DNA from: Lojkania enalia
Taxonomy: Eukaryota; Ascomycota; Dothideomycetes; Pleosporales
Direction: 5' to 3'
Assembly: GCA_010094045.1 (NCBI GenBank)
Contig: ML986603.1
Location: forward strand, 62,001 to 126,000
DNA length: 64,000 nucleotides
Below the pieces are notes generated by a model. That model was not told where the DNA came from, searched no databases, and worked only from the letters and a program-made list of their open reading frames with translations. Positions 23,563 to 34,860 of the stretch are shown here, piece after piece (the stretch's first letter is position 1; each line of letters opens with the position of its first letter). A program made the translations under genes and the position numbers.

Positions 23563-24310
23563 CTACTGGTGGGATTCGAGCTCCCTTGTGCCAAGCAGTA
23601 GGCTCAGTTTTGACGATTAAGCGACCAGTCAGCCGAGCTTTACTAATTAAAATTTCTCACTTTACAGTGCTGCTCTCTCTTCACACATTGCAATCTATTA
23701 CAACATATTCTAAACACACTATAAACCTATTCCTTACTAAAGTAATGGATATTGCTGAGCTACTAGATAATTGAGGATAGTGTTTTGCAGCAAGCAAACT
23801 AAGAGATTAGCGAATCTAATACTATAGTATTAGAAGAAGAGGTGAATTCAAATAATTAGGTCCTAAACGTGTTCATAACACGTTACTAACACAACCTAGT
23901 GGGACTGCAGGGTAGCTTTCTCAGCGAGAAATAGATTAACAAAGGTAGCAGATTGAATTAGAACTATTAGAAATCAAGCTTAATGCAAAATAACTAACTA
24001 TAAAGGAAAAGGAATCAGATTTTGCTTGAAAGACGGAGGCGTTCACAGCTGGAAGAACAATATATATGTCAGAAGCACGGCTCTACACCACTGCGCTGCT
24101 GCAACTAAAAGGTACGAATGATCAATATCGCCGATCATTGGGTGTGGAATAGTATATATACCCTTACAATATAGTAAACACATTCAGAACAGGTTTACAT
24201 TCTTATGCTTTTTTATGTATTTTATGAGAATACGATTAGGAAAGCTCGGCTGACTGCTCGCTCAATCGTCAAACCTGAGCTCGAATCGCACCAGTAGGCT
24301 TGGCTTTATA
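23563..24310. mobile_element. Degenerate ~750-bp element with ~70-bp terminal inverted repeats
   Basis: The left end (about 23563-23640) and right end (about 24236-24310) are near-perfect inverted copies. Shared segments include AAAGCCAAGCCTACTGGTG, GATTCGAGCTC, TTTGACGATT and AGTCAGCCGAGCTTT. The left arm has an extra stretch of about 20 bp (23583-23604). Inside that insert, AGTAGGCT is the reverse complement of AGCCTACT earlier in the same arm. The interior (about 600 bp) is AT-rich, with stop codons in all frames and only a faint run of coding-like sequence. The structure fits a non-autonomous DNA transposon or a decayed autonomous one. No clear target-site duplication is visible, so the family is not assigned. 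It sits between two plus-strand genes without disrupting either. Confidence 0.72.
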
Positions 24311-24743
24311 ATTCGTTAGGTGAGCTGTATCCTAGCCTAATCAGTACCCGCAAAAATCACATGATCAATAGCGGGGTTCAGTCGCAAGGGTGCCCTGCAT
24401 ATCGTTGTGTCAGCACACCAGCGTGTCACCCGGAAACGGGCAACCGCCATGGCGATGAAATTCAGCACCAATCCTTTCAGCACGCCCCATTCGACAATCG
24501 CAAAGCGGCTGTGGCTGAGAGACATCAATTGTCTCTCAGCGCACCTCCTTACTGCTCTTCTTATAATAGACGCCCTATCGCGTTCTGCCCCCAAAGGAGT
24601 TGAAGGCGCGTCGGCCAGAACCCCGCTGCTCCCCACCTCCGCACCAAAGATTCCTATACCCCAATCCCAGACCAGGCAACCAGCGACCCAAAACTTCGGC
24701 TTCAATTCCCTATCTATCCTCCTAATACAAGATTCCAATCGCA

Positions 24744-25586
24744 ATGAACATCAACCCGCTGACCGGGCGGCCTTACCCTCCGTCCTCGATCCAACGAATC
24801 CTCTACCTCACACCCAAAGTACACATCTACCAGATACCGCCCCTAGCGTCTACAAAGGGCTATCAAGCCTCGGCCTGGACCGCCGACAACAACAAACGCC
24901 AGATCTTCACCGCGCGCCTCCGCATCCTCGAGATCTCCATTCCGTCCTCGCATTCTGGCTCCGAGGAAACCGTCGACGAGAAGGTGCACGTTACTATCCT
25001 GCTCGAGGATCCTTCGAGTGGCCAATTGTTCGCAGCCGCGCCGTACACGAGTCCCGGCGTGGTCGAGCAGGCGTTGGACAGCAGCCGGTTCTTCGCGATA
25101 ACGGTAGTCGGCGAGGGACGGAAGGCGGTGCTAGGCATGGGCTTCGAGGAGCGCAGCGAGGCGTTCGACTTCTCCGTAGCCTTGCAGGACGTGCGGCGGG
25201 TCCTCGGCTTCGAGAATCCCACACAGGCGGGACAGAGGGGTGGGAAGCCGAGCAAGAAGCAAGACGTCGAGGAAGCGAAGAGGGATTTTAGTCTCAAGGA
25301 AGGTGAGACGATATCAATCAACTTGGGCGGGTTGAAGGGGAGGAGAGCGAGGCCTGAGGCGAGTAGTTCGAGTCCCGAAGGTCAGAAGAGTGAGCTAGAT
25401 GCGCTGTTCAGCATTAAACCACCGCCGAGTAGCGGTGCTGCAAGTCCTGGGGGCGCTATGCCGCTTCTTCCCCCACCGCCGAGCGCTAAGAGTGTAAAAG
25501 AGGAGAGGAGAAGAAGTAGACAGACGTTCGAACAAAAGCCTGAGGACCTAGGATTCGATGATGGCGAGTTCGGCGAATTTCAATAG
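24744..25586 (+). CDS. NECAP-like adaptin-ear-binding endocytosis protein
   Basis: NECAPs bind the AP-2 clathrin adaptor and help control coated-vesicle formation. This single-exon gene encodes 280 aa. The N-terminal PH-like NECAP domain (DUF1681) spans about residues 10-180. Family landmarks are RILYLTPKVHIYQIPP, the WTADNNKRQIFTARLR-type strand, SSGQLFAAAPY, SRFFAITVV and GMGFEERSEAFDFSVALQD. A lysine-rich segment with KEGETISINLGG follows. The C-terminal tail is low in complexity, rich in Pro and Ser, and ends in acidic-aromatic DGEFGEFQ, which may serve in adaptor binding. The ATG has a good context (GCAATGAAC). There is no signal peptide and the protein is cytosolic. Confidence 0.92.
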   Translation: MNINPLTGRPYPPSSIQRILYLTPKVHIYQIPPLASTKGYQASAWTADNNKRQIFTARLRILEISIPSSHSGSEETVDEKVHVTILLEDPSSGQLFAAAPYTSPGVVEQALDSSRFFAITVVGEGRKAVLGMGFEERSEAFDFSVALQDVRRVLGFENPTQAGQRGGKPSKKQDVEEAKRDFSLKEGETISINLGGLKGRRARPEASSSSPEGQKSELDALFSIKPPPSSGAASPGGAMPLLPPPPSAKSVKEERRRSRQTFEQKPEDLGFDDGEFGEFQ

Positions 25587-26177
25587 AGCTGAATGAATGT
25601 AAGGGGTTTGGAGTGCATGGTTAACATGGCATGGACTGGACGCTTTCGGCTTGCATTTCTGGAGTTCTGCAGGGCCGGATTGTATATGCATACTGCTGAT
25701 AATAGTCCCTTTTATTCCATACCATGGCTATCTACATCATACTCGTCACATATTTGAAATGTCTTCTAAGAGGTTTGGGTATCATGTTGGAGACTATGGA
25801 AGGTCACCCTACGCTACCAAATGCAAAATATAAAACGCTGAAACGCTAGAGAGTATGCCACCGGTAGGCTTATATACTACCAATTTATTGGTCGCTGTAG
25901 GTGTGAATTGGGGATGACGTTATATCTTCGCAAGCGGCGAACAGGCGCTGCACCCATACGAGGCACACCGGCCAGCCGGGAGAAGGTAGGTACGATTGCT
26001 GGAAGGATATTTACATATTCGAAGCCCAGTCGTTTTCATGCAGGTACGGGTTGAATCGAAAAAGAATATTCTGTTGACGAATAGGGGGGAGCGGCGGAAG
26101 AAATCATGTCCTCGGTTGGGAAAAGCGGTCTTGTTTGATTTTTAGGAAAATCGACGCAACGCATTCATAAGTCGTGA
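25587..26177. other. Intergenic between convergent genes
   Basis: This 591-bp gap holds the 3' flanks of the NECAP-like and GILT genes, which face each other. No repeat or RNA gene is seen. Confidence 0.5.
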
Positions 26178-27129
26178 TCATTCGACACTCTGGGGTTCTC
26201 GCAAAGGTCGCTGATAGTTGTTCTTGATTGTCTTTCCCTGAGCTTCGTCATAGAGCTCATTGATATCTTTGATGAGATCTTCCGGGTTTGATCTTCCATC
26301 GCAATCCTTGAATTTTCCGTCGTCTCGGATACACCGAACCTCATTGTTAAGCCTGACTGTGCAGCTGACCGTGACGTTCAGGTCTGCGCTCCTTTGCACG
26401 CTGTCTCGTAGCATACCCATGGCGTATGCACCGTCGTCCCGGCTCACGCAATGATTGAGCTTATCGAAGTCGATCCCATGCTCCAGCGCGCAGTCCTCGA
26501 GGAATTCTTTATCTGGTATCCGTTGGTACTGCCGCTCTAAGCACATGGTATATCCTAGATAAATCTTAGGATCCGGATACAAGGACGCAGCACACAGCAA
26601 CATGATATTCCCCAAGCACTCAGTCTGGCCATGCATGCACTGCACTCCATCGTCATCTTCGGTAGTTCTATAGCATCCTAGTCAGTCCCCGCATCGGAAA
26701 TATGCGCATGCCGGGGCATAGCAATATAGTAGTTGGTGGGCGTACTTTCCGATGAACGACAGCCTAAAGTCGACTTTGTCGGAGACGTTGGCCATTGAGG
26801 GGACCACGAGTTCCTGGAGGCAGTCACGAGCATCGGGACACTTGGACCTGAGCGAAGGATTCACGGTCAGTATACTTAAGGTAGGCCTGGGGCGTAGACG
26901 CGGACGGGGTCTGTACGAACATGATATGCACCTCGAGCGGCACTTTCGCTGCTCCGCGCTCGTCATCGTGATGCGTCGGATCGCTGCACTGCCATGTTCG
27001 CGACGATATCCAGAACAAACTAATGAGCATGATGAAGACAGCGGCGTGGAGACTGCAGCGCTTGGGCGTAGACCGGCGAGGCTCCTCGCGGTCCTGCTCG
27101 GTCCGCGGGAGAAGAGCTTTGGCATCCAT
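26178..27129 (-). CDS. GILT-family (gamma-interferon-inducible thiol reductase-like) protein
   Basis: GILT proteins are thioredoxin-like thiol reductases of the secretory or lysosomal route; the fungal members are little studied. I model three exons: 27129-26921, 26847-26746 and 26667-26178 (266 aa), with introns of 73 nt (donor GTTCGT) and 78 nt. The start is the first ATG, in good context (CACAATGG). A cytosolic stretch rich in Arg, Glu and Pro precedes one hydrophobic helix (about 28-45), so this looks like a type II membrane or signal-anchored protein. The active-site region reads SKCPDARDC, a Cys-X5-Cys arrangement instead of the animal CXXC. The GILT signature CMHGQTEC follows at about residues 114-121, with several later cysteines able to form disulfides. 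Loss of the tight CXXC makes classical reductase activity uncertain. Confidence 0.88.
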
Positions 27130-27704
27130 TGTGAGGGTGGGCAGCGAACGCAAGTAAACCCCTTATCCTTATACAGAATACGGCTTACTGAGCGATGGTA
27201 ACTAATCGTAAATCAGAATTGTACGATAGTAGCTCCTGAAGACGTTGCGAGGCAAGTATGGTTAACAAGATAATGGCTTCAGCCCTACCTCTTGTTGAGG
27301 TTCTAAGAGCTCGAGAGTCCCGACAGTCCTTCCGCGGGCCCAGCCAGCCAGATCGAAACGCGCCCGATCGGGATTCGCCGGTGAAGCGCCCCTGCTACCT
27401 CAGCGTTCCGATTGCGGTGTAACAAGCCGAGTCGATCACACTCGAGCAAAGTCACCTCAGACGTGCTTATTCCAACGTCGTCCAGTTTTGCCTCCTATAC
27501 CCTCCACAATACCAAGAACGAGCCGATCGTAGCTGTTGGAGCTGCGCTGGTGGATTGGCTTATCTTCTTTGTGACACCCCCAGCAGCGGCAGCCATCTAA
27601 CCTAGCTGCATTCGTGAGGCGCACAGGAGGGAGTCATTCGGCACCGGGTTCGGGGCTTTCCTTTCAGCCACGTCCAAACTGTTGGAAGCGCATTCCTATT
27701 TGCT
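27130..27704. other. Divergent intergenic region
   Basis: This 575-bp region is shared 5' flank of the GILT gene (minus) and the hexokinase-like gene (plus). No clear TATA box or repeat was found. Confidence 0.5.
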
Positions 27705-29392
27705 ATGGACGTGAAGAGCAGCAAGCAGCCTGAGCAGCGGCATGAATTTGGTGTTACAGAGGCCCTCTCGGCACTCACTGGCTTCATAAACCAAAGCACG
27801 TTACTAGACTTGGCGCGGCGCTTCTCGGACACATATCGGTCCCTGGCGAAGACTTCAATTGAGCACTTTCTGGTCACGCCTGTCACAGCCCTTCCTTCAG
27901 GCAAAGAGAAGGGGAGGTTTCTTAGTATCGACGTTGGCGGTACAAACCTAAGAGTCGGCTTTATCGAGCTGCTGGGCGAGCTGGAGATTGATGCCCAAGA
28001 TGTGCCGAAAAACGACGTCTCGAAAATTAGGAGGTCCCATGATAAAAGTTGGCCAATTGAAGAACATTTGAAGATGGACCAAGCCGAAGATCTTTTTGCG
28101 TGGATAGGAGATTGTATAGCCGAAGTCATCGAGGATGCACTCAATGACTTGCCCGCATCCGTGCAAACACCCTTTGGCGATGAGCTACTCCTAGGGATAA
28201 CGTTCAGCTTTCCTATGGCGTAAGACTCCTTTAATTCATATCTGACGGGGACCTGGGCCATATACTTACTATTGTGGCCAGTCAAACCTGCCTATCAGAA
28301 GCGACCCTCCTCCCAATGGGTAAGGGATTCGCGATCACCTCCGACTTAAACCTAGGCAAGATGCTGCTTGCTGGCTACTCCCGCCATTTGATCGCGCCTG
28401 CTGTAAATGGCGAAGGCTGCCACGACGCAGCTCCCTCAAATAAAAAGAGAAGAATCTCCAAACTCCCCAGGATAAGGATAGCGGCCATTACAAATGATAC
28501 AGTTGCAACTTTCGCGTCACTAGCATATGCAGTTAAAGCAGCGCCCCACAGCCGAGTAGCAATGGGGCTCATTGTTGGCACTGGCACAAATGCCACAGTA
28601 CCCATGCGAATAAGCGAGCTACACCCGTCGAAGGTGAAGGAACTAGCTAACCCGGAAAGCGTCGAGACAGTGGTCATCAACACCGAATGGACGATAAGGG
28701 GTACAGATGTACCCCTCATTGAGCTAGGTATCAAGACGGCCTGGGATCTAGAGCTTGACCGAAATAGCGAAGCACCGGGCTTTCAACCCTTCGAATACAT
28801 GACTGCAGGCCGTTATCTGGGTGAAATTGTACGGCTGGTGTTTGTTGATCTTATTTCTAAGGGATCAGGTGATGCTCAACTACCAGAGTTATTGAAGGCA
28901 AAGAACGCGATTCCGACAAGATTCTTGTCAGAAATTGTAGCACGGGCGGATGATCAGACTGTGACTACAGAGCTGGAAAGCCGATATGCGCCAGCTAGCT
29001 CTGCGACAACCTTCTGGACGCCTACAAGAGTAAAACTGATACGCGACATTGCGTATGCGGTCCAGCAGCGATCTTCGGCACTCATCGCAGCGGCCTGTGT
29101 AGGCTTACTCGACTGTGTAAACGACATTAGACTTGATGGCGAAGAGCACATTAAAGGGAACGGTAATAGTGCGCCCGATAATGGTGAGATGGAAGAATTG
29201 GTTATAGCTTACGCTGGCGGTACAATATCACAGTATCCCCAATGGTTGACGACTTGCCAGCGATGGGTTTGCACCTTGGTTGCGGAAGGGTCGCCGGAAA
29301 ATCGATCAAAGCGCGTGGTACTGAAAGAAGCACTTGATGGGGGAATCATCGGAGCCGGGGTCCTTGCAGGCATGATCGACGATATTGCATAG
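27705..29392 (+). CDS. Hexokinase-family protein, probably regulatory
   Basis: I model two exons, 27705-28219 and 28282-29392 (541 aa), with a 62-nt intron after FSFPM. The fold is hexokinase: phosphate-1 motif SIDVGGTNLRV (about residue 75), FSFPMAQ, a KGF motif, ITNDTVAT with the catalytic-type Asp, GTGTNATVPM and NTEW. Several positions differ from active hexokinases. The sugar-proximal WTKGF is MGKGF, the sequence after GTGTN is altered, and the C-terminal nucleotide motif, usually DGS, reads AGG (IAYAGGTISQYP). Charged insertions occur near KSS and KKRRI. Ascomycetes carry atypical hexokinases of the HxkC/XprF type that regulate carbon and protease responses without phosphorylating sugar. 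This protein fits that class by inference. No targeting signal is obvious. Confidence 0.88.
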
Positions 29393-30031
29393 GTAGAACA
29401 GGAGATCCATCGCAAATGCATTGAAAGAGCTTTGAAAGGCAATAGGGAATGAGGTCTGGACTGAAAGTGCCCAACTAGGCATTGCTCGAGCGTTTACTCC
29501 TTCGCTTTCCTGGAAGGAAAGTGTTGATACGATGCTGGCATATTGCTGGCCTGGCGTCTGTAAGCCGCATTAACCGTTCTCTTCCTCTGCCCTTTCTCAA
29601 CCGCTCATCCCTTTCACTCTTTGGCTTCGCAAACCCTTTTCTCTGTATTAGTGATATTTCCCCAGTGCTCTATTCGGCGAGGTGGCAAAAATGGGATTTC
29701 ATCACCTATGTAGGCAGGCAGGTGAAACTGTAACCATGCCAAGCCCTATCAAGAAAGCGGGCGCAGTGCATTGCCAAATCAACCTTGCACTGAGATTCCA
29801 CACGATATTGTGACAAGCCGCCTTCCGAGTTCCACACCTCGCCTGTTGTCACTGTCACGTCCTTGAGGCGTTGCCCAAGGCCCCCTCCAAGGTTTCTATT
29901 TTAACTGCGTCACCCAGGCAAACGGTCCCAGTCAGAAGGTGCCGTCCACAGGCTCCGCACCCACAAAGCGTTTCCATACAGTAAACCCAGTCTTCTTTCC
30001 CCGCAATATACATACCGGCAGTCGCGTTACA
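29393..30031. other. Intergenic, 5' flank of the Cys-rich membrane protein gene
   Basis: I see no gene in this 639-bp gap. The frame that runs into 30032 from upstream opens at a GTG and is not the likely start. Confidence 0.5.
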
Positions 30032-31224
30032 ATGAAGGTTTCCTTTCTTCTCGCGCTTGCCCTCCTCTTCAGTCGGCTAGCCGCGGCTGCATACGAACAA
30101 CGATGCTACTACGATGCCGGAAGGCTCGCACCTAATTACATTCTTCCGTGCTATATGGAAGGGTTTGGACTGCCGGCTTATTCGTGCTGTAAACAAGGTT
30201 CCAACTGCTTGAAACAAGGCGCGTGCTGGGACGCAATTACCAAGGTTACGTACCAATATGGGTGCACCGACAGTACATACCAGGACGACAAGTGCCCCAA
30301 AAAGTGCGGACTTGATCGAGGTACCCAAAGCTATGACCTCACTGCGTTGGCAAAATCATTAACGGAGTACAGAAAAATCGCAATGGGTCGGTATGGTCTT
30401 CTGCGACGGAATAAACAATACGCCGAACAATACTTGGGTGAGTATGTAACGGTGGAGTACGGATAGCTTAGAGCTGAGACAAGATATAGTTGTGCCATCA
30501 TCCGGACAATTGCGGTAACAAGGGCCATTGTGCTGATCACATCCCTTGGGCACCTGAATTGTTTAGGCCAGACGAAGTTATATGCAAAGATTTGAAGCTC
30601 CAGTATATCGCGATCGATTCGGAACAAAACATCGGATCCATCGGCGAGCTACCAAGGGATGAGAGCGGAATATCCAGCTATCTCTCTGCACATCCTACTA
30701 CTTCTACGATCTCGTCCTCAAGGCCCACGCTACCAATAACCGATGCCATCGACACAACATCTACGGCCCCTACCACCCCGCCCACCACGACATCTAAACT
30801 GCAACGAGACAAGTCCACTGCCATCGGCATAGGTGCAGGCGTTCCACTTGCTGTCGTAGTGGTAGGCGCTCTAGTGTACTTCTTCCACAGACGGCATCGA
30901 GCGAAGGCAGCTAGGGCGAGGGAGAAAGAGATACACGGGAGCGACCACAGCTCGCAGCCTGGATATGCATTCAAGGCGGAATTGCCAGGTCGGGATCGGC
31001 AAGCCTTCGAAGTGGAGAGTTCACTGTCTCCGAGCTATGCAGAAAGCTCGACGATTGGCCAAAGCTCCCCAATGCATTCGCAGCGTTCGCCTCATTCGCA
31101 ATATGGATCGCTCATGTCTCCCCTTAGCTCCGAATTCTCGGAGAAGACTGGCCAGCACCAACCGAACGACGATTCAGTTGCGTCGGAGATTCATGGTAAT
31201 GAGATCTATGAACTACCTGCCTAA
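30032..31224 (+). CDS. Cys-rich single-pass membrane protein, function unknown
   Basis: I model three exons: 30032-30320, 30373-30437 and 30490-31224 (362 aa), with two introns of 52 nt each. This splicing joins CGLD to a 65-nt exon reading KSQWVGMVFCDGINN and then to WLCHHPDNCG, giving one continuous Cys-rich domain. The protein starts with a signal peptide (about 1-20, ending LAAAAY). A lumenal or extracellular cysteine-rich domain follows (about 20-140, some 14 Cys). Next is a Ser/Thr-rich stalk (about 180-225), one transmembrane helix (about 229-250) with an RRHR stop-transfer, and a cytoplasmic tail of about 110 residues rich in Ser and acidic residues. This architecture resembles a cell-surface sensor or wall-anchored protein. 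I recognise no named family. Confidence 0.8.
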
Positions 31225-32943
31225 GTGATGATGGGCTCTGGCATTTGGACTGCTGACTAGCATACATCTGAGACAGGTTGATTGTGCAGAGGTGAAATCG
31301 GAGTTTCTAGAAAACGAAATCGGGCTAGTAGTAGTGCCTGCGGTGGATCGTCTTGCTCTAGCAATTTAGACCAAATGGAAAGTGAGTTTGAGAGAGTGCC
31401 CGTGCCCATGAATCTTTGGACGGAGTTGATTGAGTGTCGTGAGTCGAGGAGAGGCAGGACTCGAAGCTTCAAGCTCCCTTCTGCCCCTCCTAAGCTTCGA
31501 TTCGAACGTGAGCTTTACAAATAGAGGCACCCCGCATTGTCAACAAACACGCCGGGGTCCAGTGCTAGCATCCCCTGCCCATGGAGCAATTGGCGGCGGA
31601 TGGCAGGAAGTATCAGCCACCCCCGTCGCGTTCGCCTCTACTTTGACTTCATCAGCTTCGCGGTTCAGGTCTGAAACAAGGATGGTCTCAGCAGTGAGCC
31701 TAGGCTATTCGTTATTAGGCCGTCCACGTGCCATCGCTACCCTTTGCCCCGACGCTATTCACACCCCACAGCGCCCTACCCCGCGGAAAGTAGGCGCCCG
31801 TATCGGCTCCCTGGATCTCTAGAGATGCGAGCCGCAGCGGATCCCATGCTTCTGAGTGGACCCTGTGTCCATCATTGGCAGGCACCGGCTGCTAGCTTAG
31901 GATAGATGGAGTCTAGAGCGAGCTGTGGCTCATGCGGGCAGGGCGCCAGACTGCCTCCAGCTGCAGAGGTGACGATGGTGTTGGCGCTCGACCGAATGGG
32001 AGAGGGGCTTGGTCCTAGTCTCCGAGGATTCTCCTGTCAAGCGAGCTGCTCGGATTGGAATGGCGAGGATGCCCAGAAACGATGAGGTTCAAATGTGGCG
32101 CATGGCGCTAGCCACCAAGCGCGGCGCCCTGATGGATACTGAAAAACCAAAATAGAGTTTGTGGACCTCGACCATGGAATATTGTACTCACGGTTGCGTC
32201 TCCGTGCCGCGTTCGAGATGTTACCACAGTCACAGCACCTTGATCGAAAATTCTGAACGGCCGTGGACGAAAGAACGGCGGGCAGAAACATCAGGTGAGA
32301 ATTGCTGACTGAGTTACGTCAAGCCACCGTTCGGTGAGCCCCGCCCCCTCCAGAACACGGTGATCCTCCCCTTCTCCTGCACGCCCATAAGCTACACGCA
32401 TTGATAGAGGCGCCAAGTCAGACCACATCAGTAGACGGTGCATTGTTAGAGACTCCCTCTCCGCCCTAGCGAGTCTACTGGCTATCCGATGCCTGCCTAT
32501 CAATACGATCAGACCGTCATCCGATGGTCCACCTCCACCTCCACCCCTCCAGACGGCCCACTAAAGCTTTGCAAGAACCATCACTGAGCCAATTGAGTAA
32601 CGGTAAGCCCCGCCGGCGTCTCCGGGGCGCCGGACAGGACACAAATAATTCCGCTTGGGGACATGGATGAGAGGATATGCGCGGCCTAGGTAGCTGTGCG
32701 CGTTCGAAGGAGCTCGGGCCTGGTACTCGAGTTTGGGGTGGGGTTACCACCGCATACCGCCGCGTCGAGCATGCTCGTGATCGATATATAAACGCTTATT
32801 GTCCTCCGTGTTGTTCGTCTTTCACTCTCCCTCAGCTCATCTTCCCCTCCAGACCAAGGCCTCTTCTCAGCACCACACACACATCCCTCAGCTTCCGTTC
32901 CTCGCAACCTCAATTCCTTTTCAATTTCCCCAAATCTCTAGCA
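31225..32943. other. 1.7 kb intergenic, includes ADH promoter
   Basis: No gene is recognised. Frames of 70-130 codons on both strands lack domains and consistent splicing. The right end holds the TATA box and CT-rich 5' UTR of the alcohol dehydrogenase gene. Confidence 0.5.
32785..32792 (+). promoter_or_regulatory. TATA box of the alcohol dehydrogenase gene
   Basis: TATATAAA lies about 150 bp before the ATG at 32944 and is followed by a pyrimidine-rich leader. This is typical of strongly expressed ascomycete genes. Confidence 0.65.
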
Positions 32944-34107
32944 ATGGCACAAGTCCCAACAGAGCAATGGGCTCAGGTCATCGAAAAGACCGGCGGCCCC
33001 GTTCAGTACAAGAAGATCCCCGTCCAGAAGCCTGGCCCAGATGAGGTCCTGGTCAACATCAAGTACTCGGGTGTCTGCCATACTGACCTTCACGCTGTAA
33101 ACGGCGACTGGCCTCTGGTGAGTGTTCTCGGAATCTCGCTTTGGGATATATAACTAACTCTCCAATCAGGCCACGAAGCTGCCACTCGTCGGTGGCCACG
33201 AGGGTGCCGGTGTCGTCGTTGCGAAGGGCGAACTTGTTGACGATATTGAGGTGACCCTTCCTTGTTTTCCCCTTGACTCGAATTCGATACTGATTCTGCA
33301 AAGATTGGTGACCACGCTGGTGTGAAGTGGCTCAACGGCTCCTGCCTGGCCTGTGACTTCTGCCAACAGTCTGACGAGCCTCTCTGCGCCAAAGCCCTAC
33401 TCTCCGGCTACACAGTTGACGGATCATTCCAGCAATACTGCATTGCCAAGGCTGCGCATGTAGCTCGCATCCCGAAGGATGTGCCTCTCGATGCCATTGC
33501 GCCCGTCCTCTGCGCCGGTATCACTGTTTACAAGGGCCTCAAGGAGTCTGGTGCCCGACCGGGACAGACCGTCGCCATTGTTGGTGCTGGTGGTGGTTTG
33601 GGATCATTGGCTCAGCAATATGCAAAGGCGATGGGTCTGAGAGTCATTGCGATCGACACTGGCGACGAGAAGAAGAAAATGTGCCTAGAGCAGCTCGGTT
33701 CGGAAGCTTTCGTTGATTTCGCCAAATCCCAAAACGTCGTCAAGGACGTACAAGCCGCTACCGAGGACGGTCTCGGCCCACACGCCGTTCTCCTCGTCGC
33801 CGTCAACGAGAAGCCGTTCCAGCAGGCTGCTGAGTACGTGAGGCCGCGCGGATCTGTTGTCTGCATTGGTCTCCCTGCTGGTGCTTACCTTAAGGCGCCA
33901 GTCTTCGAGTCCGTCATCAAGATGATCTCAATCAAGGGCAGCTACGTCGGCAACAGGAAGGACAGCGCCGAGGCCATTGACTTCTACCGCCGTGGCTTGA
34001 TCAAGGCCCCATTCAAGGTCGTCGGTCTCTCGGAGCTCCAGATGGTGTACGACAAGATGCACCGTGGTGAGATCGCCGGACGATATGTCTTGGATACCTC
34101 CAGATAG
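32944..34107 (+). CDS. Zinc-dependent alcohol dehydrogenase (ADH1-type)
   Basis: This cytosolic NAD-dependent enzyme interconverts ethanol and acetaldehyde. I model three exons: 32944-33117, 33170-33250 and 33304-34107 (352 aa), with introns of 52 and 53 nt. Catalytic zinc ligands are Cys45 (GVCHTD), His68 (GGHEGAG) and Cys155 ([11 protein letters not shown]). Structural zinc ligands are Cys99, Cys102, Cys105 and Cys113 (SCLACDFC...LC). The Rossmann glycine motif is GAGGGLG, and the Asp of VIAIDTGD favours NAD over NADP. The length and all ligands match tetrameric yeast-type ADHs, with a constant offset of two. A TATA box and CT-rich leader suggest high expression. Gene names differ between species, so no symbol is given. 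Confidence 0.96.
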
Positions 34108-34860
34108 ACGGATTTTCCTTTCCTATGTTTGGACTTAAGTGGTTCGTGACGAGGCGTCGGGATGTATCACTAGAGGTGGGCGGATTTCCTATGTTAGGCG
34201 ATGGAAAATTCGTGTGATGTAACAGGGGGTAACGATGACTGATGATTTCTACGAGAACGATGGATGATGAGAAGAATGGGGAGCAGAGAACGGCGTGCGT
34301 GGAATTACTTCAACTGTATATACTGTAGTGGCAATGGGAATCGTGTCAAATCAAATGATCGGTCAGGGACTTTGTGAGCAATCTTTCTTCCATATTTGGA
34401 TCCCGATTGAACAGCTTCGGCCTTGGTAGACTGACTCATAGGAAGCTCCTTAAGATCTTATAGGCGGGAGAAATTATGAGAATGCGGGGATATGCATATT
34501 GAACATCATCTTATCGAAAATTGAATATCTTTGAAAAAGGAATTGGGACTGTGGTGCCATCAACAAGCACATATCCCAAGCGCAGGTCACATATCAACCT
34601 TATAAATCCCCTTAACATGTAAGGGCAACGACACCTAAACTCCAAACTCTTGATATGCAATAAGAACGCTCGAGGCCTGAACACTTCCACTCCAGCTAGG
34701 TCGCAATAAGCATGTGCCAAACCACGATGCAGAACTCTTCAAGATGTACCAGTCCACATCTTGCATGTTATACCGAGCTTTGAATGCGACCCCCACGAAC
34801 AAGACACACCAATGTACACCAATATCTATCCAGTCCTCCAATACGCACACCCCCACCCTC
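34108..34860. other. Intergenic between convergent genes
   Basis: This 753-bp gap holds the 3' flank of the alcohol dehydrogenase. Nothing else is seen. Confidence 0.5.

Noticed and set aside
23570..23600. tRNA-derived (SINE-like) sequence in the inverted-repeat element
   Set aside because: A GATTCGAGC core resembles a B-box, but no A-box lies at the right spacing and the same sequence is part of a terminal inverted repeat.
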